From Paenibacillus crassostreae (GTDB lineage: Bacteria > Bacillota > Bacilli > Paenibacillales > Paenibacillaceae): a stretch of 64,000 bases of DNA. Below, piece after piece: positions 50,847 to 57,832 of this stretch. A program made the translations under genes and the position numbers. Within the stretch, counting starts at the first letter, position 1; each line of letters begins with the position of its first letter. The stretch lies in the NCBI RefSeq assembly GCF_001857945.1, contig NZ_CP017770.1:930001-994000 (forward strand). Reading direction: 5' to 3'. The notes under the pieces were generated by a model. The model saw nothing but the letters and a program-made list of their open reading frames with translations, did no database searches and was not told where the DNA came from.

Positions 50847-51749
50847 ATGTCTATTGGTAAGAATATTAAGGAATTTAGAAAACAAAATAAGCTAACTCAA
50901 GTCGAGCTAGCTAAGAAAGCTAATATGTCCAGATCTTACCTAGCTGACATTGAGGGAGATCGGTATAACCCAAGTTTAGAAACATTGAGAACTGTGGCTG
51001 ATGCTTTAGGGGTGAGTACTTCAAATATACTTGATGGGAAGGAATCTCTAGGGCATTTCATTAAAAGTAATCGTGAAGCTTTAGGGCTTTCTGCTTCTAA
51101 CGTAGCAGAAAGAGTAGGCATAAATGAAACCCAACTTTTACGAATTGAAAATGAAGAGAGAGATTACTTTCTTAACTCACAGATAATTAGAAGATTAGCT
51201 GGGGTCCTTGATATTTCCTATACTCAGCTGTTCGAAATTTCTGGTTTTTTGTCTGATTTCTCCGAACAGGAGAAGAATGAGTTTTTATCAGGCTTATACA
51301 AGCAAGACTACTTAAACGAGCAGCTTCGCAGTACTTTTGAATTGTTTGACTTTTCCGGAGGAGAAACCGAAGAGTTGATGCAGGAATTTATTGACGAGCT
51401 ATCCAAAATTATTACATCATCAAAGAAGAAGATCACCTTTAGTTTTCATCTGACTGAACAAAAGAACTATCAGGAACTCATCAATAAGATTTCTGACATC
51501 GATGATATCCCATTCAAATCAAATATAATAGAATTGTTATCTTCCCTTGCAAGCAAATACCATATAGCATATTCAGCAAACCCCCTCCCTTTTAAAAGCG
51601 AGAGAGAGTTTGTTGGAAATATAGACTTGTCTGATAAACAATTAACTGAGAAGTACACTATAGTTGTTGACGGACGGGAATTGACTGAAAAGGAAATGCG
51701 GAAAGTAATTGGTCTTGTTCGGATGGAACGGGAGTTTGAAGAAGAATAG
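50847..51749 (+). CDS. Phage repressor with two helix-turn-helix domains
   Basis: A 300-aa protein with two XRE-type helix-turn-helix domains (about 7-60: LTQVELAKKANMSRSYLADIEG; about 70-125: LSASNVAERVGINETQLLRIE). The C-terminal 170 residues do not show the Ser/Lys peptidase of LexA-type repressors. It is the probable lysogeny repressor: divergent from Cro, behind repeated operators, with a GAAGGAG ribosome site. Induction must use another route, perhaps the Rha protein (inference). Confidence 0.8.
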   Translation: MSIGKNIKEFRKQNKLTQVELAKKANMSRSYLADIEGDRYNPSLETLRTVADALGVSTSNILDGKESLGHFIKSNREALGLSASNVAERVGINETQLLRIENEERDYFLNSQIIRRLAGVLDISYTQLFEISGFLSDFSEQEKNEFLSGLYKQDYLNEQLRSTFELFDFSGGETEELMQEFIDELSKIITSSKKKITFSFHLTEQKNYQELINKISDIDDIPFKSNIIELLSSLASKYHIAYSANPLPFKSEREFVGNIDLSDKQLTEKYTIVVDGRELTEKEMRKVIGLVRMEREFEEE

Positions 51750-51834
51750 CAATTTCTTTCTTAAACTTTACAGGGTCTTCACCTAAAACAATTGCTAGAT
51801 CGCACAGACTGAGTATTGTCTTCTTGATAGGCAT
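51658..51834 (-). CDS. Possible 58-residue protein overlapping the repressor 3' end
   Basis: An open frame with GGAG nine bases before its ATG (MPIKKTILSLCDLAIVLGED, then PVKFKKEIAILLQ...). It runs antisense into the last 92 bases of the repressor gene. Codons look protein-like, but a chance frame is not excluded. If real it is convergent with the repressor. Confidence 0.3.
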   Translation of the reverse strand: MPIKKTILSLCDLAIVLGEDPVKFKKEIAILLQTPVPSEQDQLLSAFPFQSIPVRQQL

Positions 51835-51966
51835 AAGCCATCACTCCTAGTTGTATTATGTACCGTGGTGAGACGTTGAAATGATAATACCATAAACAAG
51901 AACAAAAAACGAGAACAAATGTTCCTTTATACCACAATATATATTTTCTGAGGAAAGGAGAAACAA

Positions 51967-52206
51967 ATGGCATATCTCCTCGGGGAGTGCCTGTTACTAG
52001 ATCGGTTAAAAGAAAGAAATATGACCCAGTCTAAATTCGCTCGGTTCATGGGATGTTCGCGTCAGTTCGTTAGTCAGCTCGTTGCCGGAGAAGCTTTCAT
52101 GACTCTGGAGTTTGCTATAAACGCCGCTTATATTCTTGAGTGTAAGACAACTGACTTCTACATATTAAAGACGGGCAAACCGAAAAGACGTAACAGGAAA
52201 GAGTAG
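51967..52206 (+). CDS. Small helix-turn-helix protein
   Basis: A 79-aa XRE-type DNA-binding protein (LKERNMTQSKFARFMGCSRQFVSQLVAG is the helix-turn-helix), with a basic C-terminus (GKPKRRNRKE). AAAGGAG precedes its ATG. It lies right of the repressor in the same direction and may be a second regulator of lysogeny. Confidence 0.7.
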   Translation: MAYLLGECLLLDRLKERNMTQSKFARFMGCSRQFVSQLVAGEAFMTLEFAINAAYILECKTTDFYILKTGKPKRRNRKE

Positions 52207-52359
52207 ACTTCTCTACTCACCCTCGGAGAATTTGTCCAGTTAAACTTGACAACCATTGCCACTATTGTAATTCCTAACGATGGAAAATGATACCGTATTC
52301 CTCCAATTTTAAACTTGTAATTATATCCAAACCACCCCCTTTCATGTGAACACAAAAAA

Positions 52360-52489
52360 AAGCCGCTACATATCAAGATAAGAAAAGTTATCTCCAGTCA
52401 ATCCATTGCGTTCTATTGACTAAAATCAATAGACCAGGATTTTTTTAAAAAAAGAGATAGTACTTCTTAAACTTGAATGTAGCGGCTTT
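52360..52489. repeat. 130-bp element bounded by an 18-bp inverted repeat
   Basis: AAAGCCGCTACAT-A-TCAAG at 52360 pairs with CTTGA-ATGTAGCGGCTTT ending at 52489. Inside is another hairpin (TCTATTGAC/TCAATAGA near 52411). The whole stretch 52207-52715 lacks a convincing gene otherwise; a further hairpin ACCTAGT/ACTAGGT lies at about 52659-52681. Candidate structured RNA, terminator or miniature element. Confidence 0.6.
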
Positions 52490-52715
52490 GACATATATTC
52501 ATAAGCTCGCTTTAACTCAACAATTATAACTCATAGAATGATCCCTTGTGCGCATGCTAGGGATTAAGTGGTTAGAAAGTAACTAATATAGTATTTTCAT
52601 ATACTACCAGATAGATCCTCCATTTGTAAAGTATCTCTTAAAAATGGTGGTAGTATTTACCTAGTTCTGATAGACTAGGTTTGTCATATATTATCATAAT
52701 TTAGGGGGAAATACA

Positions 52716-53318
52716 TTGAAGAAACCAGTTTATAAAAAATGGTGGTTTTGGGTCGGTATCTTTATTGTGATCGGAATTATAGGGAACATGGGCGAAAAAT
52801 CAGATACTACAGCAAGCGAACCAACGACTACCCAAGCCAAAAACACCGTTGTTGATGAAGCGGAGAAAAAGGCTGATGACACTGCTAAACTAGAAGCAGA
52901 TCAAGCGGCCAAAGATAAGGCAGATCAAGAAGCTAAAGATAAAGCCGATGCCGAAGCCAAGGTTGCTGCTGAAGAATTAGCTGAAAAGGAAGCCCAGGCA
53001 AAAGAGGATAGTATCCCTAGGGAACATAAATCAGCTTTAATCAAAGCGGAATTATATGCAGAAACTATGCACATGTCAAAGGCAGGTACTTACGATCAGT
53101 TGACTTCTGAATATGGAGAGAATTTCCCTCCAGAAGCCGCTCAATATGCTATTGATAACATTGTATTCGATTGGAAAGAAAGTGCATTAAAAAAGGCGCA
53201 AACATATGCAGAATCTATGAGTATGTCAGACTCGGCTATTTACGATCAATTAATTTCGGAATACGGGGAAAAATTCACTGCGGAAGAAGCACAATACGCG
53301 ATAGATAATTTAGAATAA
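52716..53318 (+). CDS. Ltp-family superinfection-exclusion-type protein
   Basis: A 200-aa membrane-anchored protein starting at TTG (GGGGG seven bases upstream). One transmembrane segment (about 10-26), a long Ala/Asp/Lys helical spacer (about 45-100), then two Ltp repeats (about 105-148 and 152-199; ALIKAELYAETMHMSKAGTYDQL, ALKKAQTYAESMSMSDSAIYDQL). Ltp lipoproteins of Streptococcus phage TP-J34 block DNA injection of related phages. Here the anchor is a helix without lipobox. It is likely expressed from the prophage. Confidence 0.75.
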   Translation: MKKPVYKKWWFWVGIFIVIGIIGNMGEKSDTTASEPTTTQAKNTVVDEAEKKADDTAKLEADQAAKDKADQEAKDKADAEAKVAAEELAEKEAQAKEDSIPREHKSALIKAELYAETMHMSKAGTYDQLTSEYGENFPPEAAQYAIDNIVFDWKESALKKAQTYAESMSMSDSAIYDQLISEYGEKFTAEEAQYAIDNLE

Positions 53319-53455
53319 GATAAAAAAGCGACCTATCGTCGTGATTGTGATATGCTCCCATCATTGTAAACAGTAGAAAATCAAATGTTAATAAAAACAA
53401 TCCCACTAACCTATATGGCTGAGGGATTGTTTTTATTGATTTCAGACGAAAGACT

Positions 53456-53788
53456 TTACACCTCAGCTGATATGATATTTTCGAATTTAATCCATTCCCA
53501 CTCACCATCGAATATGAACTTGATCTCTTGGCGGTATATATTAGCCGATTCAACTATCCCTCTTAGCTCCTTATTCTCGAACGGTCCATATACCTGGAGC
53601 GTAATAGTTGCATGCTCATTTAAAGATTCGCCAATCGCTCGTTCTACTGTTTCCCATTGTTGTTCATCTAAGTTTGGTTTCTTCCTTCTGTGAATCTCCT
53701 GCGCTTGCTTTATAACTGCTTCTTTGTGCTGTGGGATAATCATCCGCATTGATTCATACAGTCCATTTCCCTCAAGTCTTTTACTCAT
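53456..53788 (-). CDS. YolD-like protein
   Basis: A 110-aa YolD-family protein (SKRLEGNGLYESMRMIIPQHKEA, ITLQVYGPFENKELRG, EWEWIKFENI). YolD proteins usually accompany UvrX-type Y-family polymerases in SOS operons; no polymerase is adjacent here. The ATG at 53788 has GGGAG eight bases upstream; the frame is open to 53833. Two LexA-like boxes flank its promoter. Confidence 0.8.
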   Translation of the reverse strand: MSKRLEGNGLYESMRMIIPQHKEAVIKQAQEIHRRKKPNLDEQQWETVERAIGESLNEHATITLQVYGPFENKELRGIVESANIYRQEIKFIFDGEWEWIKFENIISAEV

Positions 53789-53807
53789 CTCATACACTCC
53801 CTTAATA

Positions 53808-53844
53808 AGAACGTTTGTTTGCATTATAACCAAACAGGCGTTCG
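53808..53844 (-). promoter_or_regulatory. SOS promoter with two LexA-like boxes
   Basis: On the minus strand CGAACGCCTGTTTG (53831-53844) matches CGAAC-N4-GTTCG with one mismatch, and CAAACAAACGTTCT (53808-53821) is a weaker second box. Between them is TATAAT (53823-53828); TTGATA 18 bases upstream is a plausible -35. Confidence 0.7.
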
Positions 53845-53925
53845 TTTATCAATGTCAGAATATCCTAAGAAGGGTTTTAAAGTTATAGGAAAATAAGTTA
53901 TCTTAATTATTTGGAGGTGCGTCGA

Positions 53926-54129
53926 ATGGATGTGAAGGGTGAGTTACATAAAGCTGTAGAAAAGAATCAGAGCGTGTCCTTGAGGCTTGCTAGTGGCGAG
54001 TTTATAACAGGAGTGGCAGAAGTGTCCAATGATCCCGAACGTGTCAAGGTGCGAGCGTCAGAAGGTCCTATGTGGGTGCCGTACGTGGATGTGGAGAAGG
54101 TATCGAGGGTTATAGATATGTTTCATTGA
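53926..54129 (+). CDS. Small phage-associated protein of unknown function
   Basis: A 67-aa protein (MDVKGELHKAVEKNQSVSLR...) starting at the ATG at 53926, behind GGAGG with eight-base spacing. The strand pattern suggests a small beta-barrel (SH3/Sm-like). Divergent from the YolD-like gene, which it accompanies in other genomes by my recollection; function unknown. Confidence 0.6.
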   Translation: MDVKGELHKAVEKNQSVSLRLASGEFITGVAEVSNDPERVKVRASEGPMWVPYVDVEKVSRVIDMFH

Positions 54130-54136
54130 ACGTACA

Positions 54137-54168
54137 AGGACCCTGCCAGTGAGCGACCAGCAGGGTCT
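54137..54168 (+). terminator. Terminator of the 67-aa gene
   Basis: GACCCTGC pairs with GCAGGGTC across a loop and is followed by TTTAC; positioned right after the small gene. Confidence 0.65.
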
Positions 54169-54222
54169 TTACTTAACTGATAAAGGTTTGGGTTAATCTC
54201 TGACACTAGTATAAATGATAAT

Positions 54223-55281
54223 TTAATTATGAATGTTCGTTTCAGTAATTTCCTCTATCTCCAACCTTAATAATTTGTTATTACTTGAATAGATAATAAA
54301 CCCAGTTAAATCCACTCTTTTATTTAAAAACATTTCTAAATCCTGATCTTCTTTAACATTTGTGAAATAACATTTTATCTCGTCGTGGGTAGTTTCTTCG
54401 TAAACTAAGGGGCGAATAATCAGACTCCTATCGTCCAAATCCATTCCACGAACTGTTCCACTTCCGGTAATGTATTCTTTATCAGGAACAAGCCGCTTTG
54501 CTTGTTTAGATAAAAGTTTTCGAGTCTCTTTGGTTGTGTTGATATAGCGCTGACTAACGTTTAAGTTTTGAATCTCAAATGAGACGGTTTCAATATTCGA
54601 CTGAGCACTTGGTACAACTTGTTTCGCGTAATGAATTATCTTAAGAAGATCTTTTTCCTCATACTTTTCAGTTAATTCATTAAATATTTCTTCATTTTCT
54701 GCAGAAGCAATTGCCGACAACAATAGATTCATGGATTCAGTAATAATTTCATTTTGAGCGGCACTCTCTTTAAATTTTTCCCAAGGATCTTCTGCAAATG
54801 TAAAGATATCAAGTTGACCCTCTTCAGCCTTTAACTTCATTTCTGGTTTTTTAAGCCCTAATTTCAAACTACCTGTAGCAGTCGCTGTTAAATCGAAAGA
54901 ATCAGAGAACCCATTAAACTGAGATTTGAAATCAATTTTCCGCACTTTAGAAATAACATTGATCGCTTGTCTATTAGCGCTAGCTAGTTTATTTAGAAAA
55001 TTACCAACTGAACCAATAGGGCCTTTACCATTATGAAACTGCTCCCCATCTATCCTAATCCAAAGGTCAACCTCCTTGTCATCTGGATATAGTTTACAAG
55101 CTACTTCATCCTGAAGGATCTCGCTTAGTTGTTTCTCTAAACTCCCTACTAGATATTTCGCAGATGGCTCATAAAAATTCAAAAGATCGTTATTGTCCTG
55201 ATACGATGCTTTAATCCTATTTAGATTCTCCCTAGCCTTTTTCAAACTCTCCATGATTTCTGACAAGGAGTTTTTAACCAT
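54223..55281 (-). CDS. Second gene of a nucleotidyltransferase cassette, unknown function
   Basis: A 352-aa protein with a helical N-terminus (about 1-60), then GEQFHNGKGPIGSVGNFLNKL and a beta-rich middle (FSDSFDLTATATGSLKLGL), a helical region and a C-terminal strand-rich part (YITGSGTVRGMDLDDRSLIIRPL, about 285-345). No family is recognised. Its start overlaps the stop of the nucleotidyltransferase-like gene by one base (TAATG) behind GGAGGTGAT, a tight translational link that suggests a two-protein system. No cysteines or catalytic motif stand out. Confidence 0.65.
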   Translation of the reverse strand: MVKNSLSEIMESLKKARENLNRIKASYQDNNDLLNFYEPSAKYLVGSLEKQLSEILQDEVACKLYPDDKEVDLWIRIDGEQFHNGKGPIGSVGNFLNKLASANRQAINVISKVRKIDFKSQFNGFSDSFDLTATATGSLKLGLKKPEMKLKAEEGQLDIFTFAEDPWEKFKESAAQNEIITESMNLLLSAIASAENEEIFNELTEKYEEKDLLKIIHYAKQVVPSAQSNIETVSFEIQNLNVSQRYINTTKETRKLLSKQAKRLVPDKEYITGSGTVRGMDLDDRSLIIRPLVYEETTHDEIKCYFTNVKEDQDLEMFLNKRVDLTGFIIYSSNNKLLRLEIEEITETNIHN

Positions 55282-55811
55282 TAGATATCACCTCCATCAA
55301 GATATACTTTAAGTATACCCTTACTCTGAGGAACTATTACCCAGTCAGGATCCCTTTCTGGATCCCTGTCTCTAAGTTTTCCGTTAGCCCCACCTGTTCT
55401 AAAAAAATCCACCCAATGGTTCAAGGAATCCTCTGTATCTGCCAGCAATAAATGTGTGCCAAATAGCGACCGAATTGCTGTTTGATTTTCAGGAGACATA
55501 AATAAAAAAATTGCATGTTTATCATGTTCATCTAATGTTTTTAGAGCTTCTTCAATTACTGGAGGGGGGATTAAAGCTGCAAAATCTACATCCCCAGGCT
55601 CTTCTCTACCAGTAACAAAACTACCGTCTATAAGGAGAGCTTTTGGTTTTAATCCAAGTCCAATCAATCTGTTAATCAGATTTTTGAATAGTCCCCATAA
55701 ATATATTCTTTTCTCAGAAAACAAGAACCTTTGTTCGATTTCCTCTATTGTACACTCATACAGCCCGTCTGGTAAATGATAATTATCGAAGAAGTCAGGT
55801 ATATTTTTCAA
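55281..55811 (-). CDS. Nucleotidyltransferase-like protein (DUF6932 type)
   Basis: A 176-aa protein with the minimal nucleotidyltransferase signature LIDGSFVTGREEPGDVDFAAL (about 60-80): GS followed by DVD, the metal-binding aspartate pair. After it come helices and a C-terminal segment (DPDWVIVPQSKGILKVYL). Resembles DUF6932 proteins, which are found as solitary or paired genes in mobile DNA. Paired with the next gene in a coupled operon within the prophage accessory region; candidate defence or toxin-antitoxin component (inference). Confidence 0.65.
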   Translation of the reverse strand: MKNIPDFFDNYHLPDGLYECTIEEIEQRFLFSEKRIYLWGLFKNLINRLIGLGLKPKALLIDGSFVTGREEPGDVDFAALIPPPVIEEALKTLDEHDKHAIFLFMSPENQTAIRSLFGTHLLLADTEDSLNHWVDFFRTGGANGKLRDRDPERDPDWVIVPQSKGILKVYLDGGDI

Positions 55812-55923
55812 ACAAAACAGCCCTTCTCTGAATATTAGCTATGTACTTAGGATTATTTTCCTATTCACCAAGTTTCCATCAGATTAGAGAATATGTCAAT
55901 TGTATTATGCAGACTTAATAAAA

Positions 55924-55950
55924 AATTCCCACCGACCGAAGTCAGCAGGG
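55924..55950 (-). terminator. Terminator of the lysis operon
   Basis: Leftward, CTGAC-TTCG-GTCGG with further pairing (CCC/GGG) and a T tract, past the endolysin stop. Similar in design to the hairpin at 32764. Confidence 0.65.
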
Positions 55951-55987
55951 TTATAGCATTCAAAATCCCAAGCGCTTGCTAATTTAC

Positions 55988-56593
55988 CTATCCATTTTGT
56001 TTAGCTTGTCCAGAAGCCACTCGCAACACATCTGCCAATCTACCAATCTCTTTTTTATCTGCTACTGTCTTAGCCACTCCATAAGCTGGCTTAAGATATT
56101 TATCAATAATTGCATCAGCATCTACCTTTTTCACTTCTTTGTCCTCCTTAATATCATCCTTATTAAATAGGTCTAATTCCGCTTTACGCCTCCGCACCAA
56201 GCCAGCTAGTACATTTCCACCAGCCTTGTCATACTTGGTGATACTGTCGGCTATTTGTGCGATCGTCCGACCTTTGCATAAGCTCCGCAAATTGCCTGCA
56301 CCGCAGTTGTAACAAAAGCTAGTTAACGCATCAAACTGATTTTGCGTGAGTTTGTCTGTAACTGGCACGTAAGACACGTTATTAACATATGCCTCATATT
56401 TGGCAAGGTCAATTACAAGCATCTTATCCGCTTGTGCTTGTGTGATCGTCTGCCATTGCTTTACGTCGGCACCATAATGCCCCCATCCGATTGTGTAATA
56501 TGTTTCGGTCGCAACTGGCTTGTACGCTGTGAGTCGACACCCTTCAAACGATTTGATTAGACTTATTCCTGTTTGCGATATTTTGCGACTCAT
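55988..56593 (-). CDS. Endolysin, GH24 lysozyme
   Basis: A 201-aa T4-type lysozyme: catalytic Glu in KSFEGCRLTAY (residue 17), and the GWGHYGAD motif and FDALTSFCYNCGAGNL follow the family. The C-terminal 50 residues (DIKEDKEVKKVDADAIIDKYL...) form a linker and probable cell-wall-binding or regulatory tail. It overlaps the holin gene by ATGA, forming the lysis cassette. Confidence 0.9.
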   Translation of the reverse strand: MSRKISQTGISLIKSFEGCRLTAYKPVATETYYTIGWGHYGADVKQWQTITQAQADKMLVIDLAKYEAYVNNVSYVPVTDKLTQNQFDALTSFCYNCGAGNLRSLCKGRTIAQIADSITKYDKAGGNVLAGLVRRRKAELDLFNKDDIKEDKEVKKVDADAIIDKYLKPAYGVAKTVADKKEIGRLADVLRVASGQAKQNG

Positions 56594-56997
56594 TGCCCTA
56601 CCCCCTTATCGCCTGACTTACCTTTAAGGACCTCAACCGCCTGTTTAAGTCCTGGTGGGATTGGTGCATCCAATCTTCCGGCATTTTCGATTAGGCTCAA
56701 CAATTCGTTAGCCAAGTAAAAAAATATGGCTGCATCTCGGAATAAGTGCGACCCACCTAGAGCCTGATCCGTAAGATGCGCCACGGCCACAATCGCAAAG
56801 ATAACCATCTTACGTGCAATGCCCCACAACCCAATATTACTTTTAAGCTTGCCCTCTTTAGCTGCAGCTGCAACCCCTGTAATATAATCTAAAACGACAA
56901 ACACCAATAAAATAGTAAGCAATGCTGACCAACCCCCAAAAAAAAATGATGCTACTACGCTGGCTACAGGTATAACAGCCTTTAAAAAATTATCCAT
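56590..56997 (-). CDS. Phage holin, toxin-secretion/lysis holin family
   Basis: A 135-aa protein with three hydrophobic segments (about 8-28, 30-48 and 68-88); DYITGVAAAAKEGKLKSNIGLWGIARK is characteristic of the phi-29-unrelated holin family 4 (PF05105-type). It forms lesions that release the endolysin. The ATG at 56997 has AGGGGG upstream. Confidence 0.88.
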   Translation of the reverse strand: MDNFLKAVIPVASVVASFFFGGWSALLTILLVFVVLDYITGVAAAAKEGKLKSNIGLWGIARKMVIFAIVAVAHLTDQALGGSHLFRDAAIFFYLANELLSLIENAGRLDAPIPPGLKQAVEVLKGKSGDKGVGQ

Positions 56998-57030
56998 TCT
57001 AATCCCCCTATCTTTGTATAAAAATAGCCC

Positions 57031-57080
57031 CCGAGGATCCGAGGGCAAAATAAAAACACACTGCATAAGTGTGTTAGAGT
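57031..57080 (-). terminator. Hairpins between the small tail genes and the holin
   Basis: Leftward, AACACACT/AGTGTGTT with TTTATTTT (about 57055-57076) is followed by a GC-rich hairpin GCCC...GGGC with TATTTTTAT (ending about 57022). Likely attenuation sites ahead of holin and endolysin. Confidence 0.55.
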
Positions 57081-57221
57081 TTAAACTGTTTCAGATTCAA
57101 AGTCATAACCTAGTGCTACAAGGTCTGCTCTCACCATTTCTTTAACTGTACCTGGTACTTGGCTAAATGTGCGACGCCCAGCAACGATTAGCGATACATA
57201 TGTCGATGCGATTACTTGCAT
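57081..57221 (-). CDS. Small CD1375-family phage protein
   Basis: A 46-aa protein (MQVIASTYVSLIVAGRRTFS...) behind GGGGAGGTGAT. The motif YxxLxxAGRRT with VP is shared with the neighbouring 43-aa protein, so the two are paralogous. Widespread in Firmicute phages near the tail fibre; function unknown. Confidence 0.7.
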   Translation of the reverse strand: MQVIASTYVSLIVAGRRTFSQVPGTVKEMVRADLVALGYDFESETV

Positions 57222-57276
57222 GATATCACCTCCCCTCACAAAGATTAGGCAAAATAAAAGAAGCTGTTCCTTTAGC

Positions 57277-57408
57277 CTATTGAGCAAGGAGATCAGCTTC
57301 TTTCAATAACTCATATTCAGTTCTAATGCTATCCGGTACACTTTCCTCTGTCCGCCTTCCGGCTTTAACTAACTCAAAGTAGGCTTTTGCGATGGCTGTT
57401 TTATCCAT
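57277..57408 (-). CDS. Small CD1375/XkdX-like phage protein
   Basis: A 43-aa protein (MDKTAIAKAYFELVKAGRRT, then EESVPDSIRTEYELLKEADL). TGGAG lies seven bases before the ATG; it begins directly after the upstream stop. XkdX-like proteins are small tail-region products. A hairpin overlapping its end (GAAGCTG/CAGCTTC plus T tract) is a probable terminator. Confidence 0.65.
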   Translation of the reverse strand: MDKTAIAKAYFELVKAGRRTEESVPDSIRTEYELLKEADLLAQ

Positions 57409-57409
57409 G

Positions 57410-57811
57410 TCACATCTCCATTCCTGACAACATCATTTCGTAAAGCGTAGTAATTGCTTCTTTATTATCTAAATCAGCAGATTTCAATAATTCAACTTCT
57501 TCAGTTAGTGGTTTACGATATATTGGTACTTCCGGCACTGGATTGTTTGGGTCGGGATATGAAAATTCTAATTTTAATGTTTCAGGGTTAATTTTACACC
57601 TAGTAGCCTGTTCAAAATCTTCTGAATATTGACCATATTCTAATTCGATAACCCCGACGGAATCAATAGTTCTTTCTTTCAATAGAGTATATCTATCAAA
57701 ATCACTTTCTATTGTCGCTTCTACTTCATATCCGATTCGTTCCCTTGTATCAATAATTATTTCACCCGTCGACTTGTCATAATATAATCTACGTCCTACA
57801 TATTGTTCCAT
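57410..57811 (-). CDS. Phage tail-region protein, probable fibre accessory
   Basis: A 133-aa acidic protein downstream of the tail fibre gene (GRRLYYDKSTGEIIIDTRER, LEYGQYSEDFEQATRCKIN). Position and size suggest a tail fibre assembly or XkdW-like protein, but the family is not certain. Confidence 0.55.
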   Translation of the reverse strand: MEQYVGRRLYYDKSTGEIIIDTRERIGYEVEATIESDFDRYTLLKERTIDSVGVIELEYGQYSEDFEQATRCKINPETLKLEFSYPDPNNPVPEVPIYRKPLTEEVELLKSADLDNKEAITTLYEMMLSGMEM

Positions 57812-57832
57812 AAAAATCCCGCCCTCCTTTAT

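Noticed and set aside
52207..52715. Possible gene in the 509-bp gap
   Set aside because: Frames are short, lack ribosome sites and cross the inverted-repeat element; I see only structured non-coding DNA and the promoter region of the Ltp gene.
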